From Prochlorococcus sp. AG-355-G23 (lineage in GTDB: Bacteria > Cyanobacteriota > Cyanobacteriia > PCC-6307 > Cyanobiaceae), in contig QCDK01000003.1 of NCBI GenBank assembly GCA_003278765.1, positions 62,001 through 126,000 on the forward strand: a stretch of DNA of 64,000 bases, given 5' to 3'. Position numbers and translations under genes: made by a program. Shown piece after piece: positions 35,195 to 42,931 of the stretch. Every line of letters starts with the position of its first letter. Position 1 is the stretch's first letter. The notes beneath the pieces were generated by a model, which did not search any database, was not told where the DNA came from, and saw only the letters and a list, made by a program, of their open reading frames with translations.

Positions 35195-36517
35195 ATGGAA
35201 AACAGACAAATTAATTTTTTTAAATCAAAAGACTTTAATACCGTTCTTAAGCCATTTAAAAAAGGAACGGTAGTAAAAATTGACTCGTTTGATATTAGAG
35301 AAAATCAAAAAGAATTAAATATAGGTTTATTTGGTTGGTATGCAATTTGTCCCTCTAAAGAGCTAAAAAAAAATAAGCTATATTATTTTTCACTCTATGA
35401 TGAGCCTCTCGTTCTTTATAGAGATGAAAATAAAAAAGTTAGGTGTATTAAAAATATTTGTCCACATAGAGGAGCCTCCTTTTTGGGAGGGACATTATCA
35501 GATGGGGTAATAACCTGCCCATATCATGGAGCTAAGTTTTCATCTGGAGGAAGTTGCCAAAATCTCAACAGAATTACATGTCGCCATATAGTCGATAATA
35601 ATTACGATAACTACGCCAAAAGAATTCATTTATCTCAATACAAAACTTCAGAAAAAAATGGATATATTTTTGTACATTTTTCTAAAAAATCTGAAACTGA
35701 TTTAAATAATATAAGTGAAGATACACCTATAACTAACTACGAATTATATGAAAATGGGTTTTCACATAAGGATTATGTCTTTGAGGAGGTATTAGTTGAC
35801 TTCAAATGCGATTGGTCAAGGATTATTGAAAATCATCTAGATATCCTTCATATCTTTTGGGTTCATGGCGATACAATCCCTGATAAAGATGTTAATAAAA
35901 ACGTACTTGTTAGTTTTAACCAGAAAATTAATATTAATCCCAAATACATTGAAAGTATTTATTACTACAAGAATGACCCTACAAAAGAATTTATTCGGAT
36001 AAAATACATACCTCCAGGAAGGATATTAATCTACAAAGGCGATCCTTCCGCATCAAGATATTTACAAGTTTTAGATCATATTCCTCTAGGAAACAACAAA
36101 GCAAGGGTAATAGTGAGACACTATAGGAAATTCCTACAAAATAAACTACTTAATAACCTCTTATTATTTAAAGAGACTCAAAGAAAGATTTTTTATAAGA
36201 TATTCGATGAGGATTATATGATTTTAAAAACACAAACATATAATCACGATATGGGATTTATAAGTAAGGATGAAATAAAATTATTAGGAGAAGATAGGAT
36301 AATAAATTATTTTTGGAAGTGGTACAAGAAGTCTGAAGATAAAGATGAACCATGGAAAAATACTAAAAAGGCCCAAAATCATGATGTATATGAAAAAGTG
36401 ATATTGAAATATCCACCTGAGATAAAGAAGTTAGAAATTGAAAATAATCTTGATATTATTAGAAAAACATTTGTAAGATTTGCTGCTCCGCTTATATTTT
36501 TTATGTTAATAATATAA
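35195..36517 (+). CDS. Rieske non-heme iron oxygenase, PAO/CAO-like
   Basis: A 440-aa oxygenase alpha-subunit-like protein. The Rieske [2Fe-2S] motif is CPHRGASF...CPYHGAKF (near residues 92-115). The mononuclear iron site is ENHLDILHIFWVHGD (near residues 210-225), with the N-x2-D-x2-H-x4-H pattern of the plant/cyanobacterial pheophorbide a oxygenase, chlorophyllide a oxygenase and Tic55 group. The C-terminus (FVRFAAPLIFFMLII) is one hydrophobic anchor. Substrate is unknown; a tetrapyrrole is a reasonable guess. A 33-aa membrane peptide and an ABC ATPase follow in a tight operon. Codon use is very AT-rich. Confidence 0.8.
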   Translation: MENRQINFFKSKDFNTVLKPFKKGTVVKIDSFDIRENQKELNIGLFGWYAICPSKELKKNKLYYFSLYDEPLVLYRDENKKVRCIKNICPHRGASFLGGTLSDGVITCPYHGAKFSSGGSCQNLNRITCRHIVDNNYDNYAKRIHLSQYKTSEKNGYIFVHFSKKSETDLNNISEDTPITNYELYENGFSHKDYVFEEVLVDFKCDWSRIIENHLDILHIFWVHGDTIPDKDVNKNVLVSFNQKININPKYIESIYYYKNDPTKEFIRIKYIPPGRILIYKGDPSASRYLQVLDHIPLGNNKARVIVRHYRKFLQNKLLNNLLLFKETQRKIFYKIFDEDYMILKTQTYNHDMGFISKDEIKLLGEDRIINYFWKWYKKSEDKDEPWKNTKKAQNHDVYEKVILKYPPEIKKLEIENNLDIIRKTFVRFAAPLIFFMLII

Positions 36518-36520
36518 TTT

Positions 36521-36622
36521 ATGAAGAAAGTAAATAGACCTTCATGGTTGAATTGGCTTTATCTCTTTATATTTATTTTAAGCTCTATTCAATTGATTAT
36601 ATTTTGGAGTAATAAGTTTTAG
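36521..36622 (+). CDS. Tiny membrane peptide (33 aa) inside the Rieske/ABC operon
   Basis: ATG (36521) is three bases after the Rieske TAA, and its TAG (36620-36622) overlaps the GTG start of the ABC ATPase by one base. The product begins MKKVNRPSWLNWLYLFIFIL and ends SSIQLIIFWSNKF, a single transmembrane helix with aromatic borders. The exact fit between two genes is the main evidence that it is translated. Confidence 0.55.
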   Translation: MKKVNRPSWLNWLYLFIFILSSIQLIIFWSNKF

Positions 36623-37347
36623 TGTTAAATAAATTTTGGTTTGACGCAAAAAATATAAATTGTTTTAAAAATGGCTTTAAAGTAATTAAAGATTTAAATT
36701 TAAAGATAGGTTATTCAGAAAATGTAATATTAATTGGACCAAATGGTTCAGGTAAATCATCCTTAATTGAAATAATTAATAGAAACATATACCCAGTAGT
36801 AGCTAATGAATCGAAACTGAAGATATTTGACAAAGAACTTATAAATTTGTGGGAACTAAGAAATAAAATAAGTACCGTAAATAATGATATAAAAAAAAGA
36901 ATAAATCCAAATTTACAAGTTTTTGATTTAATATTAAGTGGATTATATGGAAGATATTGTTACGTACAAAATAAATCTGAAAGAGATACTTATAAGGTGG
37001 AAAAAATCATCAAAAAAATGAATATTTCTAATTTATCCAAAAAGAAATTTTCATATTTATCAGATGGAGAAAAACAAATTTCTCTCATTGCAAGGGCATT
37101 AATCAAAAAACCGAAAATCTTAATCCTAGATGAACCAATTGCAAATTTAGATTATAAATCAAAATATTTTGTAATCGATAAGGTGAATGAATTATCAAAA
37201 TTAAACACTAAAATTTTATGTGTCACGCATGATATTTCAACGATTACAAAAATTTATGACCGGGTCATAATGCTAAAAGATGGCAAGATAATCGCTGATG
37301 GAGATCAAAATAAGGTTATAAATAGTGAAAATCTTAATAAGTTATAA
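36622..37347 (+). CDS. Solitary ABC ATPase (YlmA/PhrA-like)
   Basis: A 241-aa ATP-binding protein with Walker A GPNGSGKSSLIEII, a signature FSYLSDGEKQISLIARALI (SDGE instead of SGGQ), Walker B ILILDEPIANLDYKS and His switch CVTHDIST. The LWELRNKISTVNNDI and LQVFDLILSGLYG segments resemble stand-alone YlmA/ModF-type ATPases. GTG start, coupled to the 33-aa peptide. No permease is adjacent apart from that peptide. Confidence 0.8.
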   Translation: MLNKFWFDAKNINCFKNGFKVIKDLNLKIGYSENVILIGPNGSGKSSLIEIINRNIYPVVANESKLKIFDKELINLWELRNKISTVNNDIKKRINPNLQVFDLILSGLYGRYCYVQNKSERDTYKVEKIIKKMNISNLSKKKFSYLSDGEKQISLIARALIKKPKILILDEPIANLDYKSKYFVIDKVNELSKLNTKILCVTHDISTITKIYDRVIMLKDGKIIADGDQNKVINSENLNKL

Positions 37348-37402
37348 GATGTTCAAGTAGAAGTAACAAATAATAATGGACTTTGGAATATAAAAAGATT
37401 AT

Positions 37403-37591
37403 CTAAATAACAATTATGAAAATCGCTATCGCAATAGCAAGAAATATTAATTTTTTACTTTTTAAAAATGAAGAGGATTTTTTTTTAAATGAGGAAGAAC
37501 CACATTTAGAGCACACAATCCTACCTCCTAAAGATCGATCTGAGACGAATGAAGAACTTCCACAATTAAAACAAACTCTATTTGCGCTCAT
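37403..37591 (-). CDS. Zinc-ribbon protein with C-terminal membrane anchor (62 aa)
   Basis: Two CxxC knuckles (RVCFNCGSSSF and RIVCSKCGSSSFKK) form a zinc ribbon at residues 7-32, followed by a Lys/Ser linker and a C-terminal hydrophobic helix (LIFLAIAIAIFIIVI). It is a tail-anchored zinc-ribbon peptide of unknown role. It converges on the ABC ATPase. Confidence 0.65.
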   Translation of the reverse strand: MSANRVCFNCGSSSFVSDRSLGGRIVCSKCGSSSFKKKSSSFLKSKKLIFLAIAIAIFIIVI

Positions 37592-37669
37592 CTAAAATAA
37601 AATATTCAGCAATACTATCTAAATTATATTCCTAAATATTATGTAAAGAAAAACTTCATTAAATGTGAT

Positions 37670-37688
37670 GATAATGAGAATCTATTGC
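37670..37688 (+). promoter_or_regulatory. Distal Fur-box-like site upstream of the Crp-type gene
   Basis: GATAATGAGAATCTATTGC agrees with the 19-base Fur consensus GATAATGATAATCATTATC at about 14 positions, with an intact left half. It lies 27 bases upstream of a better site, so Fur could bind cooperatively. Confidence 0.4.
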
Positions 37689-37714
37689 AATAAGCATTTT
37701 TTTAATGCATAATT

Positions 37715-37733
37715 GATAATAATTCTCATTATC
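37715..37733 (+). promoter_or_regulatory. Fur box upstream of the Crp/Fnr-type regulator
   Basis: GATAATAATTCTCATTATC matches the Fur consensus GATAATGATAATCATTATC at 16 of 19 positions, with perfect outer half-sites GATAAT and CATTATC. It ends 12 bases before the ATG of the regulator gene, so Fur bound here would block transcription or initiation directly. Confidence 0.7.
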
Positions 37734-37745
37734 ATATTTTAATTA

Positions 37746-38333
37746 ATGAATTTCCATAGTTATGGAGAATCTCCTTCCAAATCAGTAAGGATAATAACTG
37801 GGCAATCCGTATTAATAGATCCTTCATCAAGACCAAAAGGTACATGCCTGGAAGTTGAAAGTGGAATCGCAAGAGTTTATTGTCCTTGTGAAGAAACTGA
37901 AGGGATGACACTTGCATTTTTACAATCAGGTGATCAATTAAGAACAGACCTTTTATGTAGCGAAGGTGTTTGCGTTGAAGCACTTACAGATTTGTCTTTT
38001 CATAGCAATGTAAATATTGATGAGAATATTGGTTTCGATGCGGTAAATGAATGGACTTTGCAACTCCTTAGGATTAGGCACTTAGGAAATGCAGAACAGA
38101 GATTACAAGCGTTATTTTCAATACTAGTAAATCGTCTAGGTAGAAGATGTGGTCAATGGTGTGAGTTACCTTTTAGGTTAACTCATGAGAGGATTGGTGA
38201 ATTAATCGGTTCTACACGAGTAACATCAACAAGATTAATTTCAAAATTAAGATCATCTGAGTTATTAATAGCTCCTATCGGGACGCAAACAGTAAGTGTT
38301 GCCCCTTCTTTTATTGAAACATCGCCGCTATAA
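37746..38333 (+). CDS. Cys-rich Crp/Fnr-family transcription regulator
   Basis: A 195-aa protein. The C-terminal winged helix-turn-helix is clear: LPFRLTHERIGELIGSTRVT, then STRLISKLRSSELL (residues 141-174). The N-terminal sensory part is shorter than a standard cyclic-nucleotide domain and lacks its phosphate-binding signature. Seven Cys are present at 34, 46, 48, 71, 76, 135 and 139, including C-P-C and C-x3-C pairs, suggesting a metal, Fe-S or redox switch. Two Fur-like boxes precede it and a ferritin lies nearby. Confidence 0.8.
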   Translation: MNFHSYGESPSKSVRIITGQSVLIDPSSRPKGTCLEVESGIARVYCPCEETEGMTLAFLQSGDQLRTDLLCSEGVCVEALTDLSFHSNVNIDENIGFDAVNEWTLQLLRIRHLGNAEQRLQALFSILVNRLGRRCGQWCELPFRLTHERIGELIGSTRVTSTRLISKLRSSELLIAPIGTQTVSVAPSFIETSPL

Positions 38334-38336
38334 AAC

Positions 38337-38624
38337 ATGAAGGAATCACAATCACTCACAAACAATTTATTGATGGAAGTCTATTTTTTATCGAATAGGC
38401 TCAGAAATATCAAGCAATCCTACAAAACCACAGAAAATAAAGCATTAAAGGAAAGATTATTTAATGAAAACAATACTATTTTTAAAAGAGTTAATGAGAT
38501 TTATAAAATAGCTGAACTCTTAAATAAAAATAATGAGAAAATCAACTTTTCAAATTTACTTTATGAAATAACTAAAAGGACATTGAATGAAAATAAATTT
38601 GAAAGTAATTTATTTTTTCTTTAA
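38337..38624 (+). CDS. Hypothetical coiled-coil protein (95 aa)
   Basis: A 95-aa helical protein rich in Lys, Asn and Glu: LMEVYFLSNRLRNIKQSYKT, NKALKERLFNENNTIFKRVN, EIYKIAELLNKNNEKINF. It begins three bases after the Crp-type regulator and is presumably cotranscribed. Its last 15 bases overlap the end of the convergent ferritin gene. Function unknown. Confidence 0.65.
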   Translation: MKESQSLTNNLLMEVYFLSNRLRNIKQSYKTTENKALKERLFNENNTIFKRVNEIYKIAELLNKNNEKINFSNLLYEITKRTLNENKFESNLFFL

Positions 38625-39164
38625 ATCACTATCAATTAATAAGATTGCCGAAGGTTGATTTGAAGCAAACTTTACCTTTCCCAGTATGTTGGCAAATTCA
38701 TCTTCTGATTGTGTTTGAGCCTCTATAATTGGATCTAAGAATACGTTAGTTCTTGTATCTGAAATTCTTTCTGATATGGAATAAAGTTGTTGTAGAGATG
38801 AAGTTAAATCAGCCTCCATATTAAATGAATAAGAAATGAGCTCCTCTATAGAATCCCACATTTGAACAGGTGCAGGAATTTCATCTAATTTTACGCTTTG
38901 TCCTCTTGCGATTAAATAATCTGCAAATTTCTGAGCATGTTCCATTTCACCTTGTGATTCACTTAGAAAATGAGAGGCAAATCCATTTAAATCACGTTCT
39001 TGAAACCATAGATAAATAGAAAAATATTGAACATTAGCATATCTTTCCATTGTAAGATGTTCAAAAATGTTATCTAACAAACTTTTGTCTATCGGTTGAG
39101 CAACAGCTCTTCCAGATGGACCAAAATTAACTAATTTTTTTGTTTTTAAGTTATTTTCATTCAT
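38610..39164 (-). CDS. Ferritin
   Basis: A 184-aa iron-storage protein of the ferritin-like four-helix bundle. Diiron ligands are visible: Glu in HLTMERYANVQYFSIYLWF, the E-x2-H pair in SQGEMEHAQKFADYLI, Glu in NMEADLTSSLQQLY and the C-terminal QTQSEDEFANIL. A Fur-like site lies about 85 bases upstream. It starts at ATG 39164. It forms an iron-related block with the Fur-box regulator and the Fe-type ATPase. Confidence 0.92.
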   Translation of the reverse strand: MNENNLKTKKLVNFGPSGRAVAQPIDKSLLDNIFEHLTMERYANVQYFSIYLWFQERDLNGFASHFLSESQGEMEHAQKFADYLIARGQSVKLDEIPAPVQMWDSIEELISYSFNMEADLTSSLQQLYSISERISDTRTNVFLDPIIEAQTQSEDEFANILGKVKFASNQPSAILLIDSDLKKK

Positions 39165-39248
39165 TTTCGGATAAGTATCTAAGAGAATAATACAACATTT
39201 TGTATAAATTAGTAATTAATAAATACTTTAAATTAAATTAAATAATAT

Positions 39249-39267
39249 GATAATGAAAATCACTCGC
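39249..39267 (-). promoter_or_regulatory. Fur-like site upstream of ferritin
   Basis: GATAATGAAAATCACTCGC (plus strand) agrees with the Fur consensus at about 15 of 19 positions, strongest in the left half. It is 85 bases upstream of the ferritin ATG in an otherwise gene-free 240-base spacer. Ferritin being switched off by a metal regulator would be unusual, so the site might act indirectly. Confidence 0.4.
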
Positions 39268-39407
39268 AATACTATAAATGAATTTTGAGTACAGTTTTTC
39301 AGAACTGCTTTTAAGTAATAAAATATATAAAAATAAAAAAAAGAAATGTAAAAAGAAAAAATGCTCTAATTGGAAGGGAGGGAGGTGTAATTGCCTATAA
39401 ATAAATT

Positions 39408-40484
39408 TTATATATATACCTTATGTGCTCCAGGATATAAAAAATAATAACTATTTTTATTGATAAAAAGAGAACATTTATCACCATTATTTAAGAGATT
39501 ATTAATATCAGTTCTAACCCGCAATATGTTTCCATTAATAGTTACTTTATATATAAGAAATTCTCCAAGAAATTCTTTAGATATCACATTCGCATTTCCA
39601 GATTCTGATTTTTTAATTGAAATAAATTTAGGCGAAATTGACATACTTTTAATATTTGCAGTTTGTAAAACCCCTGAACTATTTATTTCACCTAAACAAG
39701 ACATATATGAATTACCATTTTTTTTGAGATTAATAATATTATTGCCCAAAATAAAACTACTAACAAATATGGTCTTGGGATTATTTAGAAGGTTAATTGG
39801 TGTATCAATTTGATGAATTGTTCCATCATTCATAACAGCGACTTTATCGCAAATTGACATCGCTTCTTCCGGATCATGTGTAACCATCAATCCGCTTGCA
39901 TTACAACCTTTTAGAATATTAGGGAGTTCACTTCTCAATTTTAGTTTGACATGCATATCAAGACTACAAAAAGGTTCATCTAATAAAATAAAATTTGTGC
40001 CTGGAGCAAGAGCTCTCGCAATTGCGAGTCTTTGTTTTTGGCCTCCAGACAATTCATGTGGGTACCTTCCAACAAAACTATCAAGACCGACAACATTTAA
40101 TAAATAATCAACTCTAGATCTATCTTTTTTGTTTTTCAAACCAAAAATTACATTCTCCAAAACAGTTAAGTGAGGGAAAAGTGCATAGTCTTGAAAAACC
40201 ATACCAATATTTCTTTTCTCAGGACTAAGAATTTTTTGCCTACTTGAAATTTCTTTATCATTTAGAGAAATCCTCCCTTTAGAGGGATATTCGAACCCCG
40301 CGATTAATCTTAAAAGAGTAGTTTTTCCGCAACCAGAAGGACCAAGCAACCCTAACAATTCGCCATTTTCAATTTTCAGGTTAATTTCGTTTAATATCCA
40401 ATTTGAACATTCTCGCTTATCATATTTATGATGCAAATCATCAATTATTAACGCATCATTTTTCACTAAGTTCTTCTTATTCAA
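39408..40484 (-). CDS. ABC transporter ATP-binding protein, Fe(III)/FbpC-FutC type
   Basis: A 358-aa ATPase with Walker A GPSGCGKTTLLRLIAG, MVFQDYALFPHLTVLENV (typical of the iron/polyamine importer group), signature LSGGQKQRLAIARALAP and Walker B FILLDEPFCSLD. The C-terminal ~90 residues are a TOBE-like regulatory domain. No permease or binding protein is adjacent. The iron assignment rests on the family resemblance and on the neighbouring ferritin and Fur boxes. It starts at ATG 40484, divergent from nth. Confidence 0.8.
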   Translation of the reverse strand: MNKKNLVKNDALIIDDLHHKYDKRECSNWILNEINLKIENGELLGLLGPSGCGKTTLLRLIAGFEYPSKGRISLNDKEISSRQKILSPEKRNIGMVFQDYALFPHLTVLENVIFGLKNKKDRSRVDYLLNVVGLDSFVGRYPHELSGGQKQRLAIARALAPGTNFILLDEPFCSLDMHVKLKLRSELPNILKGCNASGLMVTHDPEEAMSICDKVAVMNDGTIHQIDTPINLLNNPKTIFVSSFILGNNIINLKKNGNSYMSCLGEINSSGVLQTANIKSMSISPKFISIKKSESGNANVISKEFLGEFLIYKVTINGNILRVRTDINNLLNNGDKCSLFINKNSYYFLYPGAHKVYI

Positions 40485-40561
40485 ATATATTAAGTTAGCA
40501 GAAAATATTCACCTAAAATATTCCATGTATAATTTTATACACCATTTAATTTTCAAATTTA

Positions 40562-41215
40562 ATGAGAAAGTCTGAAAGAGCAGAAATAATACGCAAGGAA
40601 CTCAAAAAGCTATATCCATCGCCTCCAATACCCCTTGATCATACAAATGCATATACTCTTCTGGTAGCCGTAGTTTTAAGTGCACAATCAACAGATAAAA
40701 AAGTTAATGAATTAACAAAAAGCTTATTTAAAGTTGCAGATAATCCAGAAAAGATGATGCAGCTAGGTATTAAAGGCATTTACGAATACATAAAATTTCT
40801 AGGTCTATCCAATCAAAAATCAAAGAACATCTATAATTTATCTAAATTATTGCTTGAGAAGCATAATGGTACGGTCCCAGATTCTTTTGAGAAGCTTGAA
40901 TCTCTTCCAGGGGTAGGTCATAAAACAGCATCAGTTGTAATGTCTCAAGTGTTTAAAATACCCTCATTCCCAGTCGATACTCACATACACAGGTTGGCAC
41001 AAAGATGGGGCCTATCAAATGGCGATAGCGTAGTTCAAACAGAAAAAGACCTAAAAAAAATATTTCCTGTTAATGATTGGAATACTTTACATTTGCAAAT
41101 AATCTTTTATGGCAGAGAATACTGTACAGCAAGAGGCTGTGATGGAACAAAATGTTATTTATGTCGCACTCTTTATCCCAAAAGAAAAAAGAAATTTATA
41201 TGTAAAAAGCCTTAA
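40562..41215 (+). CDS. nth: Endonuclease III (DNA glycosylase/AP lyase)
   Basis: A 217-aa base-excision repair enzyme for oxidised pyrimidines. The helix-hairpin-helix LESLPGVGHKTASVVMSQV contains the catalytic Lys, and VDTHIHRLAQRWGL the catalytic Asp. The C-terminal iron-sulfur loop CTARGCDGTKCYLC has spacing C-x4-C-x4-C-x2-C, not the E. coli C-x6-C-x2-C-x5-C. This variant may still hold a cluster or may be degenerate. Confidence 0.95.
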   Translation: MRKSERAEIIRKELKKLYPSPPIPLDHTNAYTLLVAVVLSAQSTDKKVNELTKSLFKVADNPEKMMQLGIKGIYEYIKFLGLSNQKSKNIYNLSKLLLEKHNGTVPDSFEKLESLPGVGHKTASVVMSQVFKIPSFPVDTHIHRLAQRWGLSNGDSVVQTEKDLKKIFPVNDWNTLHLQIIFYGREYCTARGCDGTKCYLCRTLYPKRKKKFICKKP

Positions 41216-41250
41216 GAAATTTATATAATATTAAAATTAGTTTTTTAATC

Positions 41251-41910
41251 ATGAAAATAGCAATTACTGGTGCATCGGGGAAAACAGGTTATAGAATTTC
41301 CGAAGAAGCAGTTAAGAAAGGATATAAAGTAAGGCAAATCATCAGAAAGAATTCAAAAGTTTCAGCAGAATTAGAGCGTTTAGAAACAATTAGGGTTTCT
41401 TTAGACAAAAAAGGGGAACTTGATGAAGCTTTAAAAGATATTGATGCTTTGATAATTGCGACTGGAGCTAGAGCATCATTAGATTTAACTGGTCCTGCTA
41501 AGGTTGATGCATTAGGTGTATACAGGCAATTAGAGAGTTGCAAAAGAGTTGGTATTAAAAGAGTTATTCTAGTTAGTTCCCTTTGTACTGGCAAATTATT
41601 TCATCCATTAAACTTATTTGGTTTAATTCTTATTTGGAAGAAATTAGGTGAAAACTTTCTACGCAATTCAAATTTTGAATGGACTATTATTAGACCTGGA
41701 GGATTAAAGGAAAATGAAGATATTAAATCAGAAAATATAAATTATTCAAAAGAAGATACTCAAGTTAATGGATCAATACCAAGAAGATTAGTTGCGCGAT
41801 GTTGTATAGATTCTTTAAAAAACAAAGAATCAATAAATAAATTAATAGAAGTTACAAGTTCAAATGATAATAAAAAGATATCTTTTAAAAAAGCTATGCA
41901 AATGATTTAA
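41251..41910 (+). CDS. Atypical short-chain dehydrogenase / NmrA-like NAD(P)-binding protein
   Basis: A 219-aa Rossmann protein starting MKIAITGASGKTGYRISEEA with the GxxGxxG dinucleotide motif, a DALIIATGARASLDLTGPAK segment and VILVSSLCTGKLFHPLNLFG. The family includes Ycf39/HCF173-like factors and plant Tic62-type proteins, so a photosynthesis link is possible. It lies between nth and a 62-aa gene on the same strand. Confidence 0.8.
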   Translation: MKIAITGASGKTGYRISEEAVKKGYKVRQIIRKNSKVSAELERLETIRVSLDKKGELDEALKDIDALIIATGARASLDLTGPAKVDALGVYRQLESCKRVGIKRVILVSSLCTGKLFHPLNLFGLILIWKKLGENFLRNSNFEWTIIRPGGLKENEDIKSENINYSKEDTQVNGSIPRRLVARCCIDSLKNKESINKLIEVTSSNDNKKISFKKAMQMI

Positions 41911-41936
41911 AAGATGTAAATATATTAATTAAAACT

Positions 41937-42125
41937 ATGAAAATAAATCCCAAAATTGATGCATTACAATTAATGCTTACTGATTTAAGAACTAGAAATG
42001 AGCCAATAAGACATAAAGCTGCATTTAAAGGTTGTCAACCAGAATTTCAAAGTCTCGTATCAAGATTAATAAAGCAGTTAGAGGACGAATTAGTTGCTGA
42101 AAAGCTCACTAATCGTGATAATTAA
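41937..42125 (+). CDS. Conserved hypothetical protein (62 aa)
   Basis: A 62-aa soluble protein: MKINPKIDALQLMLTDLRTR, then NEPIRHKAAFKGCQPEFQSL, ending VSRLIKQLEDELVAEKLTNR plus DN. It is predominantly helical with one Cys. It starts 27 bases after the SDR gene, so cotranscription is likely. I cannot name a family. Confidence 0.6.
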   Translation: MKINPKIDALQLMLTDLRTRNEPIRHKAAFKGCQPEFQSLVSRLIKQLEDELVAEKLTNRDN

Positions 42126-42135
42126 AAAATTTAGA

Positions 42136-42747
42136 TTACTTAAATGAAATTAAGTTATCCAATTTTGCTTGTTCTGAAAGTTCATCATATCCTCCAAAAA
42201 ATTTATTATCCAAAAATATTTGAGGGAAAGTATTATGGCTACTTTGAGCCATAATTTTTTGAAAGCTCTCATCATTATCTACTAGAGAAACTTCATGAGG
42301 GATAGATAAAGAATTAAGCAATCTAATTGCTCTTTTAGACCAAGGACAATCCTTTAAAATATATGCTTTTACACGTGATTCATTAGTGATTAAATCATGA
42401 TTTGAGATATTAATAATTTTCTTTTCAAAAGAAAGTAAAAATATATCAGTACCTTTTTTTACAATACATCCCTCCTCTAGATGCCCGCCAAACACATTGC
42501 ATCCCTCATCTGCAAAACTCAAATGTAAATGAACATCTCCTTTATTAAAATGTCCGTTTAAAGAAACTATTTCTAGATTTCCTTCAAATTTATTTATCTC
42601 TTGATTACCTGGGCATTGAATACAAACTGTTCTAAGATTACCAACCACTCCAGAAACATACCCGTATAAATTATTCGATAAAGAATATTCTTTAATTGAA
42701 TTTATCAAATCAGATTCTGGAGATAGCTTTAGGCTATGAGGCTGCAT
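42136..42747 (-). CDS. Fusion of a PPC/DUF296 domain and a glutaredoxin
   Basis: A 203-aa two-domain protein. Residues ~1-120 are a PPC (DUF296) domain, the fold of AT-hook nuclear proteins: YGYVSGVVGNLRTVCIQCPG, GHFNKGDVHLHLSFADEGCN, FGGHLEEGCIV with conserved His residues. Residues ~125-203 are a glutaredoxin with redox site DCPWSKRAIRLLN (C-P-W-S, a monothiol type), TFPQIFLDNKF with the cis-Pro, and GGYDELSE. Such a fusion suggests redox- or Fe-S-linked control of the PPC trimer. Partner and target are unknown. Confidence 0.85.
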   Translation of the reverse strand: MQPHSLKLSPESDLINSIKEYSLSNNLYGYVSGVVGNLRTVCIQCPGNQEINKFEGNLEIVSLNGHFNKGDVHLHLSFADEGCNVFGGHLEEGCIVKKGTDIFLLSFEKKIINISNHDLITNESRVKAYILKDCPWSKRAIRLLNSLSIPHEVSLVDNDESFQKIMAQSSHNTFPQIFLDNKFFGGYDELSEQAKLDNLISFK

Positions 42748-42931
42748 TAGATATAAGGAATAATTTTGTAATATAAAACATCATCATTCATAAAGAGAAG
42801 TTGAGTTTATAATCTTTAGGATTAAGATTTAAATTAAATTTTAGAATCTTGCATCAAAACCCATTTAAAACTTTTACTTAAAATTTAAGCTTGTTGAGAG
42901 TGTAATATACTTTTTAAATACAAAAACTAAT

